Shown one piece after another: positions 1 to 11,800 of a DNA stretch of 64,000 nt. Each line of letters begins with the position of its first letter. Position 1 is the stretch's first letter. The notes beneath the pieces were generated by a model. That model worked only from the letters and a program-made list of their open reading frames with translations. It had not been told where the DNA came from and searched no databases. The position numbers were made by a program, and so were the translations under genes. This stretch comes from Micractinium sp. NFX-FRZ (Eukaryota > Chlorophyta > Trebouxiophyceae > Chlorellales > Chlorellaceae): contig JAPTJF010000316.1 of NCBI GenBank assembly GCA_029339195.1, positions 1 through 64,000 on the forward strand, given 5' to 3'.

Positions 1-77
<77 letters not shown>
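1..77. repeat. (GCTT)n microsatellite
   Basis: About 19 perfect copies of the tetranucleotide GCTT begin at the first base, so the array may extend outside the window. It lies beyond the last visible exon of the leftward-reading dehydrogenase gene and is probably in one of its introns or its 3' UTR. It stays open in some frames (poly Leu-Ala-Cys) but is not coding. Confidence 0.97.
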
Positions 78-79
<2 letters not shown>

Positions 80-294
80 AGGATTTGCAGTCCACTGAAC
101 CGAAGGAGCATGGCCTGGTGCAGGGCAGATGCATGGCACCCAAAAGCACCCACCCAAATGCCCAATGAGCTCTCCCACAAAAGCGCCCTCCTACCCACCC
201 TGCCCCCTCCCCACCAGCCCTGCTGCTCTGCCCACACAACCGCATACACATTATGCAGTACGCAACCATGGAAGGAAGACAGAGCCCTGCCCAC

Positions 295-2421
295 CTGGCG
301 CCACGGCATTCACGCGGATGCGGTAGGGCGCCAGCTCGCAGGCCGCCAGCTCAGTCAGGGCGACCACGCCGTGCTTGGCGGCGGTGTAGCCTGCAGCAGG
401 ATTGGGTATGCGGCAATGGCATACGGTGTGACGGCTGGGGGCGAGAACCTTGAGTGGGGGGCAGCAGTGCCAGCAGCAGGCTTTCAACCACCAGCACATG
501 AGCCCACTCGGCCCGCCCCCAACCTGCCTGCAGCGATGAGGACGGGATCCCCCGCTGCTGTGCAGTTGACACGCAGGCCCGCCACGCTGCATGGGGCAGG
601 CGAGGCAGGGTCAGGTGTGAAGCAGGAACATGCAGTGCCCAGGGGTCGAGGTGGACAAGGGGTAAAATAAGTTGAGCAGACAACGGATGCCCACACGGTG
701 TGGGCTTGCACTAACCCGGCGTTCCATGGCAAGTCCAAGGGGCATATGGCAGCCAGCGTGGCACCCCAAAGGGCAGGGTGGGCAGCAGCAGAGGCACCGC
801 CTGCCCCTCACCTGGCTGTGTTGATGATGCACCCGCCGGGGCGGCCGGCCTTGACGTTCTTCTTCATCTCGCGCGCAGCGTGCTTGATGGTTAGGGCCAC
901 GCCTTTCAGGTCGATCTGCAGCGGTGCGTGTAATGTGAGACATGACACATTGCGCACTCAGGAATTCATGCGCCAGCAGTGAGCAGGTGTGAGGGTCCAA
1001 CCCACCCGGCCCACACCAGCATCACCCACCCACGTCGATCAGCCTGTCCCACTCGTGTGTGTCCATGTTCTCTAGGAGCTGATCCACCCCCTTGGAGGCC
1101 CACCCAATGCCTGCACAGACAGGAGAATGGCAGCAAGCAAGTGAGCTGTGGGTTGGGAAGAGTGCGGTAAAGCAGGAGGGCAGGGCAGGGGAAAAGGCGG
1201 TGGCCCAAACGTCCCAAACATCCCAAGCTTCCCAAGCGCCCAAACGCCAGCGGCCCACCCGCGTTGGCGACCATGATGTCCAGCAGAGCAAAGTGCTTCA
1301 CCGTCTCCCCCACCAGCCGCTCAATGTCCGCCTCCTTGCACACATTGCACTCCTGCGCAGGCAAACGACATGGTTGGTTCGTTTTGGGAGGTGAGGCTGT
1401 GGGGCTGGTGAGCACACGGTGCCTGTGTGTGCCCGCCCGCACCAAAGCTCTGCACATACGCTAATACACAGCTGAATCGACAGCAGAGTGCAACCGCACT
1501 GCTGGCAGCATGGGCACCATGGCAAGCGCGTTGCCCTCCCCCAGCTCTGAGGCAAGCTGCTTGGCCCTGTCCAGCTGCATGTCTGCAGGCAGGTGGGCAG
1601 CAGGGGCATGTGGGCGGGTGGGAGGATGGGGGGCCCAAACAGCAGGGCATGAGGAAGGGGGGCCCCAGGGAGGGATGGCGGGGCGGGCATGCAGGCAGAC
1701 GGTTGCGCAGCCAAGAGAGACGGCAGGGCTGGGGTAGGGGCGGCAGGGAGAAGGGCAAGGCACAGAGGCGAGTAGGCAAAGCAGCATGGTTGGGCGGGGG
1801 GCTTGGCAGAGCGGGATGCGGCGTCAACATGCAATGCAGACACTCCAGCTACCTGCATCCTGGCAGCGGCGGCGGCGGCACGGCCAGCGTTGGTGGGGCG
1901 GACACTGCTGCCGCTGCCCTTCTCCCTGCACATCCCCACCTTCAACTTGCCTGCTACCACCACCTTGGCCCCCTCCTTGGCAAACTTCCTGGCGGTCGCC
2001 TCGCTGATGCCTGCAGGGTGCAAAGGGGTGTTATGCCCCAGATGAGGTTCAGAGCAAACCAGGTGTGGGCTTGGGGGCGATGTTCAGCAGCAGACCGGCG
2101 GACCGGCAGCGGCGCCACTGCACGACCGGTCAAACCCAATTCGATCGTTCCGACCCACCTCCCGCCTCCCTCTCCTGATCGTAGGTGTTGACTCCAATGG
2201 CAGAGGAGCGCGACCAACTCGGATGACGTGAGAGGAGTGTCTCCTGGACTCCCAACCCACTCCGCTCCCGACTCAACTGACGCGCCCCCCGTGATCACTG
2301 CCACCTTGTCCTGCACCATGCCGCAGGTCACGATGCTCCTGGTGGCCCGCGCCCTGTGGAACACGTTGGGGCGCGCCTGCAGCTTGGGCGCCCGCGGCCT
2401 CACAGACGCGGCAGCCTGCAT
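295..2421 (-). CDS. Short-chain dehydrogenase/reductase (SDR), plastid-targeted, 3' end outside window
   Basis: A classical SDR: a Rossmann-fold NAD(P)H-dependent oxidoreductase of unknown substrate. The exons I can place are 2278-2421, 1951-2010, 1518-1582, 1259-1352, 1034-1110, 812-915 and 295-390. A small exon around 520-570, expected between 812 and 390, is unresolved. The start at 2421 gives an Arg/Ala-rich leader of about 34 residues like a plastid transit peptide, then VAVITGGAS (cofactor loop), the NAG motif (IMVANAG) and the catalytic YTAAK. The reading ends with RVNAVAPG, so about 50 C-terminal residues lie further left. The intron at 1950 needs a GC donor (AG|GCAAGT). The exon 1 to exon 2 junction does not resolve to GT-AG in frame. 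It is divergent from the Kelch gene. The SDR family is certain; substrate and targeting are inferred. Confidence 0.85.
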
Positions 2422-3414
2422 GGTGGCTGGTGTATGGTGCTGCTGGGATGCCTGGCACAGGTTTTCAGCAGCAGACGCTTTGGGTTCTGGAGCAAGGGCT
2501 CGGCTTGGACACAACAGCACATCGGTGCTGACGGGGCACGGCAGTCCAAGGGGGCATCAGTCCAACCTCTGTATCGCTGTGAAGCCCTGGGTGGGTCGGG
2601 CATGGCTGGGGGGCCCTGCATGCATATGCTGCTGCTCCTGCTATTAGTAGGTCCTGCTGTAGGTGAATGTCCATGCTCATTATATCTACCCTTGCAGTAC
2701 GCATGTTTCGGCCTCCTTGCAAGGAAGGCGGCGCCTGGGCAGACTAGCTAGTGGGCTTGAGGCCTCCCAACGGCTCTGTGCTGCCCTGTGCACCTGTTAA
2801 AAACTTCCTGTAAGAGTCTGCATGTTGGCTCCTGGTTTCACTTTGGTTTTTGTGTCGCCCATGTCAGCATATAGGAGTGCCGGTCTGCAACAGCGACGGT
2901 GGGCGTTGCGTTTCTGTGTCCGCAAGGTCGTCCGCATGAAGCTGGCACACACGCAGTGTGAGTGCATCGACTCAGAGATATACAGACTGCCTTCCGCACA
3001 TGTCAGGTGAAGTCTGGAGAGTGGAGACAATTTAGCTTCAGAAGCAAGAGGCAGCTGCAACTGTGTGGCGGCAGCGGCGGCGGCGGCAGCGTGCGCAGCA
3101 CGGCGCAAACCTGGCTCCGGCACTTCTCCCTGCGCTCGCGGCAACGTCGTTTGCCGTTACGGTATCTCCTTGCACGGAAAGGGATCTCTTGCGACACGCG
3201 GAGAAGCCGCTTCGCTCCCTTCAACTTGCCCGCTCCCTGCAAGCGGCCGCACGAGCTTGGCCGGCTCGTCATGTCTAACTGAAGCTTATCGTTGCACCTC
3301 GCAGCCTGCGCCCTTGCCGCACCGCCGCCCACCGCCGCCGCCCCTTTTGCCACCGCCGCTGCCGCCGCGCGGCTCGCGCCGCCGGCCAGCGCACTGCCCA
3401 TCGCCCCGCCAGCC
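2422..3414. other. Divergent intergenic region (SDR / Kelch gene)
   Basis: About 1 kb separates the two divergent start codons and must hold both promoters and 5' UTRs. Base composition is less GC-rich between about 2640 and 3010 than in the flanking genes. I see no supported gene, repeat or recognisable promoter motif; the short open frames here have no family resemblance. Confidence 0.5.
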
Positions 3415-6400
3415 ATGGTGCAGCCAGGCGTCTGGCGCGAGGAGGCGGGGTTCGCACAGGCGCTGGAGCGCGCGGGGCACGCTGCTGCCACCGTCACAAT
3501 AACCGAGCTGGATGGCGGGCGCAGCGAGGCCTTCGTACTTCTGTTTGGCGGGCGCCGGGGCGAGAACATCTTCTCGGATGTGCTGGTGAGGGTCTACGCA
3601 GAAGCTGACAGCTGGGCAGTTTGCACATGTGGGTGTGCTGGTGCAGGTGTAGTGAGGGTTGCATGCCCTCTCCCCACACAGGCTGCACAACCTAAGCCGG
3701 ACCTAACCAGGCTGGGTCCCCCCTTGTCGCCCTCATTGTGAGGCTTGCCCTCTGCCTCCGCCTCCGCCTCCTCACTTGCAGGCCTACGATGTGGCACGCC
3801 GCGAGTGGAGCGAGTGGTGCGAGCGCTGGCCCTTTGCGCCACCGCGCAGGTGAGCGGGGCAGCAGTGGTGAGCGGCGGTGGGTTCTGGCCAGAGCTTCTC
3901 GACAGCATGTCTATTACCTCGCCTGTGCCAGCTTTCAACCCATGCCCGCACGCCCGCAGCCGTAAACTGCTGCCTGCACCTCCCCCTGCCCCCGCCGCAG
4001 CTACCACACTGCCACTGTAGTGAGCGGGGAGGTGTGGCTGTGCGGCGGTGGCGACTCCACGTCCGTGCTTGGAGATGTACTTGTGTACCGCCCCGCCACC
4101 CGCACCTGGCACCAGCCAGCGTTGCGCGGCGACACGGGGCTGCTCCGGCGCACCGCACACGGCGCATGCGTGCACCCGCAGCGCCCGCACAGCATCCTGC
4201 TGATGGGGGGCTATGGCGGGCCGGGGGACGACTTCAAGTGAGCCGGCGGCTGCCTTCTTTCTAGCCGCCACAGTTGCTGTCAGGGGTTTTGGGAGGCGGG
4301 AGAGGGCTCGCGGTGGGGTGGCGGGGGCGGTCGGTTGGTTGGGTAGGATGCTGCGGGCAGCTGGACCGGAGCTGCTGCAGTGGCTGGGCAGGGGAGCGAG
4401 GGAGGCGGGGGGTCACCCCACCTCGCCACGTGCGCACCCTACCTGTCCACCCACCTAACCGCCGTCCCCGCCCACCTATTCTGCCTACTCGAGCACCTCA
4501 ATTTCGGCCAGGTGGACACACACGCCGCCTCTCCACCTAGAAGTTCCCTCTTGTCAGTCCACTCTTCTCAAAATGTCACTTCCTCTCAACTGCCACTTCC
4601 ATTGTCTCATTTACTCCCATTGATCCATTCCGTCCCATCTGCTCCACCCCCACCCCCACCCCTACCCACACGCACCCATCCCCAACCCACCCCCATGCAC
4701 CCCACCCCTTCTTCCCGGGTCAGGTACCTGAACGATATTGTTGAGCTGGACACACACACCGGCACCGTGCGCCCGCTGCACGCCATCGGCACGCCCCCCG
4801 ACGCGCGCGCCTACCACGCCTGGACGGCCGTGGGGCAGCGCTGCTATTGCGTGGCGGGGCGCACGCACGACAACCGGCTGATCAAGGGCAAGCAGGTGGT
4901 GGTGGTGTACGATGCGGCGGCGGGCAAGTGGGTCACGCCAGGTACGGAGGGACCGCAGGCGGGGTGGGCAGGCGGGTTGGGTGGGCAGCAGCTTGCAGGG
5001 GCAGCAGATGGCGGCGGCATGTTTTGCGGCTGCGGGCATGTGGATTACAGAGAACATCTCAGGTGGACTGTGGGAGGGCAGGTTGTGTGGCACATGTTGA
5101 CTGGCACTGGTACTGCCCTGGTTCGGGCCCTGGTGCCTTGGTGGCCTCGTGTTGGGCGCGAGGGTGTGCTCCGGCGCCAGCATGCCTTCATTCTTATCCT
5201 GCACCACCCCACGCCGACATCTCTGCAGGCGTGGTGGATGGGGAGCTGACGCCCCGCAGCAGCCACCGGGTGGCAGCTGTGCCGGGTGGCGCCCTTCTGT
5301 TTGGTGGCGCCATTGATAAAGGGAACCGGACGGGGGACCTGCAGCTGCTGGTGACGGGGCACGGGCGGCTGAGCTGGCGGTCGTGCACCTTTGGTGGCGG
5401 CGGCAGCGGCGGCGCCCCGGCGGCGCGGGGCGCGCATGTGGTGGAGATTGCGGGCGGGCGGTTCTACGTAATTGGAGGGTATGGGGAGGTGAGTGCTGCT
5501 GGCATGAACCTGGGTTGGCATGCTGGTCTGGCCCGCCTGACGGCCCACGTGCCTAGACAGGGCCCCAGACAGGCACCGCACAGAGGGCTAGACATGTAGC
5601 AGGCGTCCCAAGTGTGCCTCTCCGTCTCCCCTTAATGCTTGCCGAGAGGGTGTGCCAGCTGAGCCCATTCCATGCTGCGCCACCGACCCCCTGCAGGGCC
5701 GGCAGTACACCCCCGACTGCTGGAGCCTGAGCCTGGAGGCAATTGGCGGCTGCGATGCAGGTGGTGGGTGTGGGCGGGGGCTGCACATGTGGGTGGCATG
5801 TGGCAGGTGCCAGGAACCTAGGAGCAGAGTTTGACCGCAGATGGGAAGAGGTCGGTAGCACCCCAATGCATTTTAGGCGGGGTAGAATCTGTTACAAACT
5901 GTAGGGTTCCGCGCATAGCCAGACAGCCTGCACTGTGCTTACACGCTCACCCGCTGCCCGCCGTGCCTCCTTCCGCTGTGTGCCCCCTGCAGCCCCGCCC
6001 GCCAAGTCGCCGCTGCAGAAGAGGGATGGGACGGCCAAGCAGAGCGGCGGCAATGCCAGCAAGGCGGCAGCGCCGCAGGCAGAGGCTTCGCAGTGGCGCG
6101 AGGCGCGGCGCAGCTGCCCGGCGGCAGCCTTTGGCGGGGGCTCAGCCAAGCGGCAGCGCGTGGTGGGAGGAGTTGCAGGTGCCAGAGCAGCAGCAGCAGC
6201 AGCAGCAGCGGCAACGCCGGGGCCGCTGACCGCCATGCCGCAGCAGCAGGCGCAGCAGCAGCAGCAGCAGCAGCAAGCGCAGCCGCCGGCGGTGCAGCAG
6301 GCGCAAGTGCTGCCGCAGGTGCTGTTTCAGGCTGCCCCAGCTGCCTGCGACCCGCGGCTAGCAGAGCTTGCAGAGCTGCAGGCGGCGCTGCAGCGAGAAA

Positions 6401-8387
6401 AGGTGGCGGCAGCCGCCCAGGCGCAGCAGTTGCTAGACCTGCAGCGGCAGAACAGTGAACTCAAGGCAGACTGTGCCAGCTGGCGGCGAAAATCGGAGGA
6501 GGAGCAGGCGAAGGGGGGGCAGATCAATGCGGTGCTGCAGCAGCGCACGGCAGAGGTGCGTGGGCGTGGGGTTGGGTCACGCAGAGGCCACGTGGACGGT
6601 GATGAGACACCCTTGGCTTCTTTGGGCTGAGCTGTGGCTGGTGGTCAGCACATCGCTGTCGTTCTTGTGTGCCCGCTGCCCTTCCTGACTTGCCACCACA
6701 GCTGTGCCCTACCAGCACCGCCTCGCCTTGCACTCTCATGCCCCGCTGCTCCATGCCCCGCCTTCAAACACCACCCACCTCACCACTCCGCAGGTGGCCG
6801 ACCTGCAGCGGCAGCTGCGTGCCGCGCAGCAGGATGCGGGCAAGGCGGAGAGCGACCTGCTGGACCTGCGCAGCCAGCAGCGCAGGTGGGGCTTGGGGAC
6901 GTGGAGGGGGGGACGTGGAGGTGGGGATGGGTGGGGCGGCAAAGTGGAGTGTGGGATGCCCCAGTGGGTGGGTTGGCAGGGAGGGTCTAAGAAAGGGCCA
7001 GGCCTAGATGTGTTGCTCTGCATGCTGCTCCCCTCACCCCCTGCCCCGCATCACGCCTCCCACTGAACGCCCCCCCGCCCACCGCTCGCCCTGTGCTGCA
7101 ACCGGCCGCCCAACATTTGCGGTGGTGCAGGGACCGGGACAAGGCGGAGGATGAGGCGCGGCAGCGGGAGAAGCGCACGGTGCAGCTGGAGTCTGAGCTG
7201 GCGGAGATGCGCAAGAGCAACAGCACGCTGTTGGTGGGTGGGGCTGCGCCACGCTGTGCTGTGCTGTGCTGTGCTGTGCTGTGCTGAGCTGCGCTGTGGT
7301 CGGGTGGATTGAAGGAGGGCAGGGTTGGGGGCGCTGGCAGGTGGGGGCCAGGGCAAGAACAACAGCACCCCACCCACTCTTCTTTCCAACTTGCTGTGCT
7401 CTGCTCTGCCCACCCCTCTCCACTCTTTCGCACCGCTGCGGGAGTGCCTGGGGCCAAGGAGAGCCCTCCTCTCGTCCTGTTGATCCTCACCTCATTTTTG
7501 TGTACTGCCCGGTCGTCTTCCTCCCACCCACTCCCTCTGCAGGAGAGCATGGCCCAGGCCACCCAGATGCTGGCGAAGACGCAGCAGCAGCTGCAGGAGG
7601 AGCAGCAGCGGGCGGGGGAGGCGCGCGTGGCGGCTGCCAACGAGCGAGAACGCCTGTCCAGCGCGCTGCGGGTGGGTGGGTGGGTGGGTGGGTGGGACGC
7701 GTCTGCTTGTGGCTGTTGCGAGGCATCGAAGTGTGGGCTGCTGTGCATGCTCTTGAACACCCATGCTGTCTGTGTCCCACCTCCGCTGCTGCCCCCCTCC
7801 CTCCCCTTTCCTGCCTGGCATGAGCAGGATGCCAGCGACCAGGCGCGGGAGTCGGCGCAGCAGCGGGACCAGCTGTCCCTGCGGCTGGAGGCGGAGCAGC
7901 GGGCGCTGAGGGAGGCGCGGGAGGAGGTGGAGCGGCAGCAGGTGGGCGGTGTGGGGGAGGGTGGGAGGGTGAGGGTGAGGGTATGATGTGGGCTTCAAGT
8001 TGCCCGCACCTGCAAACAGTGTGTGACCCGTGTGATCTGCTGTGCTGGTGGGGGATGCAGCGCTGACAGGGCTTCCAGCTGCCAGGCAGCTGAGCTTTAG
8101 AAACAGCGCAGGCGGCCCTTCCAACTGCCCCACACCTGCCTGCCCACCCTTTCGCCGCCCCTTGCCCACCTGCCCTTTTGGCCAAGCAGGCGCATGCGCG
8201 CACGGCGCAGGAGCAAGTCCGAAAAGCGGAGGAGGAGGGGCAGAAGGTTAGGGAGGAGGCTGACGAGGCGAGAGCGCGCGCGGCGGCAGCGCAGGCGGTC
8301 GCAGAGCGCGCGCGGGCGGCGATGGGGCGGGTGGATCAGGCGATGCAGCTGCTGGGCAGAGCCAAAGAGGACATGGGCGGGGTGTGA
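3415..8387 (+). CDS. Kelch-repeat protein with long C-terminal coiled coil
   Basis: Twelve exons join without frame conflict into 738 residues: 3415-3585, 3782-3849, 4001-4237, 4724-4941, 5229-5488, 5697-5760, 5993-6555, 6794-6885, 7131-7233, 7543-7671, 7828-7941, 8190-8387. Residues 1 to about 340 are Kelch beta-propeller blades, seen as repeated LLFGG, LCGGG, LLMGGYGG, LLFGGA and YVIGGYGE turns followed by spaced Tyr/Trp. A low-complexity Ala/Gln linker encoded near 6190-6310 follows. From about 6350 to the stop the protein is a heptad-rich coiled coil (Glu, Gln, Arg, Ala). The Kelch plus coiled-coil order recalls Tea1-like cytoskeletal polarity proteins, but I see no motif that fixes a function. 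The only ATG before the first blade is at 3415. A scaffold or structural role is inferred. Confidence 0.88.
7253..7285. repeat. (GCTGT)n microsatellite in Kelch gene intron
   Basis: About six tandem copies of a pentanucleotide start 20 bases after the exon ending at 7233. It is an intronic simple repeat. Confidence 0.9.
7671..7696. repeat. (GGGT)n repeat abutting a splice donor
   Basis: Six GGGT units begin exactly at the donor that follows the exon ending at 7671, so the donor GTGGGT is the first unit of the array. The run of G-triplets on the sense strand could fold as a G-quadruplex in the pre-mRNA; that is inference. Confidence 0.85.
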
Positions 8388-8869
8388 CCGACTCATGGCC
8401 TGCAGCAGCCAGACTTTTCTGGCAAGGGAGCAGCCGTGGCATGCGCTGCAAGGTGCTGGGCCGCGCTCGCTCGGTCGAAGCGTCCACAGCAGTTATCGGA
8501 TTTCATGTACATTTCTTGATTTGTCCCAACCTTGTATTTGCCACGCTTGCTCCTCCCAGCCTCACTCCACGAGGCCACACTCCTTATTGCTAGCTTGCAT
8601 CTTTGCAGTGTAGAATTACACTAGAGCTGAGCCACACAACCAACCGCACGTTGAAAGGATACGCGACGGCACGCCGGGAAATAGGGCCACGAGCAGGCCG
8701 CAGGGGGCAGCAGATGAGCGGGTGGGCGGCCCAGGCTGCAGCACCTGCCATCTGGCAGTGGACTGCCGCGCATGCATGCCGCCTCGCCGAGCGTGCGCCT
8801 GTCTCGGTTTTGGTGGCACAGCCGACTCCACCGTCACGTGTGTGGCACCTGCCACACCCGTCATCAGAT
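8388..8869. other. Convergent 3' region (Kelch gene / SF3B3)
   Basis: This 482-base gap lies between two stop codons and holds both 3' UTRs. TTACA at 8616-8620 reads TGTAA on the minus strand, the usual green-algal polyadenylation signal, about 250 bases after the SF3B3 stop. It sits in a near-palindrome (AGTGTAGAATTACACT), so the + strand reads TGTAG at the same spot. No gene is visible. Confidence 0.55.
8616..8620 (-). terminator. TGTAA polyadenylation signal, SF3B3
   Basis: TGTAA on the minus strand, about 250 nt downstream of the SF3B3 stop codon. TGTAA is the established poly(A) signal of chlorophyte nuclear genes. Confidence 0.5.
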
Positions 8870-11800
8870 TCAGACGATTTTGTTGCGCATGTCCTCCAGC
8901 TTTTTGAGCACCTCGCCCGCGCTGCGGTCCAGCTCCTCCCCCACCCCCTTGGCCTTGTCAGCGGGCAGCTGGGGGAACTGCTCGCACAGGTCGCCGTCAA
9001 CCACGTCCTTCACCGGGAAGTAGAAGGACCTGCGGGGTGGGGTGGATGCACGAGGGTGGGCAGGGTGGTGGTGGTAAAATGGTTGAGGCGGGTGGTTGAG
9101 TGCACACACAAGTGCGCTGGAAGTGCTCTTCCAAGGGGCAAGGGGGACGTGCAGGGCGAGGGGCAAGCAGGGCATGCCGGGAGGTTGGCTAGGGTTTGTC
9201 AGGGACTTGAGCAGCACAAGGGAAGAGCAAGGGCAAGCGCAGCCCGTCCCCCCTCAGCCGCGCACCCTTGGCCCTCCCTCGCAGCGGCCCCCCAGCCTCG
9301 CACAGCGCAGGCACCCTCGCCCCCCGCCCCAGCAGCCCACACCTGTACGCCAGGTGGTCCCGCCCCATCAGCGGCGCGTGCTCCTGCCTCATGTGCATCT
9401 CCAGGTGCTGGAAGAAGTCGCAGTCCTCGCGGGAGGTGAAGGGGAACAGCACGCCTGGGGGGGGAGAAGGAAGCGTGGACGGGGGGGGAGAGGTAGGAGG
9501 GAGGGTGGGTGGCGGGGAGCAAGGGGTGTCGGTGATGGGGTGTGAGGGTTGAGGCGGGGAGGCAGGGCTGCTGAGGCAGGAAGGCACAGACAGCGAGGGG
9601 CAGGGAAGCAGGGGCAGCGGCATCCGGCTTGGTGCAGCTGCAGCGCAACATGGCGGGGGGCCTCTCTCCTTTACTCCAGCCTCCCTGCCAGGCAGCCCGC
9701 GCTCACCGATGGCTCCGTTGATGGTGCCATACACAATCAGCTCCCGCCCGCCTGGCTGCAGAACCGCTCGCTGCAGCGCCATCACCGCTTCTCCCACCTG
9801 CGGGGCAATGGGTGGGGGTGGGTGGGGCAAGCGGTGTGGTGTGGGTACGTGCTGTGGCAGTGACAGGGGTCTGCGCAGCCGTGTCCGGTGTGCAGCCTGC
9901 CCGCCTGCCTGGCAATCGGGTAGCGTGACCAACTCCCTGCGATGCACACCATGCCTCCCTCCTCCTCGCAGCTTCCCGTGCCCTCCAAACCCCCGGCTTG
10001 CCCCCACCCCACATCACACCAGGATCGGAAGTGATGGTCTGTGCAGCCATCCCTGTACCCTGCCTCATTCATTCATTCATTCACTCCTCCTTCCCCTCCC
10101 TGCCCTCACATGGAAGTTGTTGATTGTCTGCAGCTTGTGGGGCGCCCCACCCAGGACGCCCGTCTGCGCCGCATACTTGCCGCCGGTGGGGTCGTCCTCA
10201 ACCTGTTCCAGGGTAAAGGGTTGAATGGGCAGGGCGTAAGGCTTTAGGGGCCTGAGGATGTGAGGTTTCATCATGGTGTGGTCACAAATGTGTGGATGCT
10301 GCCTGTGGGGCCGTCCTCAACACTTGCAACATGGGTGCCCAGCAACATGGGTACCCAGCTTGGGGCAGGAGGGTTGACGAGTGTGGGGTGTGTTGACGAG
10401 TGTGGGGTGTGACACACGGGTGGCGCGTAGGTCTGTCCCCTGGGGGGCAGAGTGAAAAACATCTTGCCCCCACGCCGAGGTGGGCAGCATGATGAGCTGC
10501 AGCAGGCACACTCCACCACGGCGGCCCATCCTGTCCCCCTCCCCCTGCCCCGCCGCCCCAACAACAGTGTCTAATTCCCTGCAGTGACCTCACCTGCGCC
10601 GACACGTCCTGCGGCAGGCGCGACACAAAGATGTTTCCAAACCGGTCTGCCCCTGCCATGGTGTCGTAGTCGAGGTGCAGGGCGGCGGTGATGTGGCGGG
10701 GCACAATGTCGTCGGCAAACACGTAGAACGAGTTGTCCGACTTCTTGTACCTGCGCAGCAGTTGGCAGTTAAGAACAGTGGTGGGGGCAAGATGAGCATG
10801 GACGCAAACACATTGTAGACGGAGAAAGTGGGAGCAATGTCCAACTTTGTGTACCTGCACAGCAGCAGACCCAGGTTTGAGTTGGGGCAGGGAAGCACAC
10901 AGTTGGTGAGCTGCCGGACCCAATGGGAGGCAAGTGGCGGCGTGGAACGAGGTGGCGAGCCCCCCCGTACACAGAAACGGAGTGAGCTAGCGGGACCATG
11001 TGCCAAGGGGGAAATCACGTGCTGATGCGCTCATGATGCAGGGGCAGAGCCCGCACGGGTGTGCATGATGCGGTGCGTGTGAGGGGCCAGTGTGTGTGGG
11101 TGTAAAATGCAGGGTTTTGGGACTGTGCGGGGCCACAACTCAGAGCCACTGCCAGCGCTCAGCTCAGCGTGTGAGAGAGCAGGGGCAGGGCTGCCAGGTT
11201 CAGGCCTTTGCTGCTTGCTCTGGGCTGCCTACGACTCCGCACCGCGCCACAGGAGTGTTAGAGCGGCGGCGTGGATTTGACTGGAGCCGGGGTGTGAGGG
11301 TGCAGGGTGCGTGGCACTTCCCGTGTGCAAATGCAGCAGCGTGGCAGGCAGGCGCCCACCCACGCAAGCAACCAAGCACACGCAGCAATGACAACGGCAC
11401 CCCACCTGTTACGGGTGGTATATGGACCCCTGCCCACCCCCCTGCCCCTAAAACACCTGCACTCGTTCTGGGCCCCAGCAGGGGAACCTAAGGGAAGCCG
11501 CCGCAGGCGGTGCACCACGCGCCGCAGGCAGTACACTGACTCCCGGCCTGGCCAACCCCCTTGCCCCCAAAAATACAAACACATGCTTTGGCCCCTAAGA
11601 TATTTGTACACCCTTGAAAGGAGCCCACGCACCGCAGGTAGTACATCGACTCCTGCCCGTCCCCGGCATACACCCGGCTCCCCGCCACGTGCAGCGTCGC
11701 CACCCGCGTGGGCAGCTTGCGGTACTCAGCCTTGCGCAGCAGCCGCTTCTTGCCTGCAAAGAACATGTAATTGTCGGTGCCAGTTTGAGTGGTGGGGAGA

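Noticed and set aside
11..670. Open frame through the GCTT repeat
   Set aside because: The Leu-Ala-Cys run is a translated microsatellite and the rest is antisense to SDR exons.
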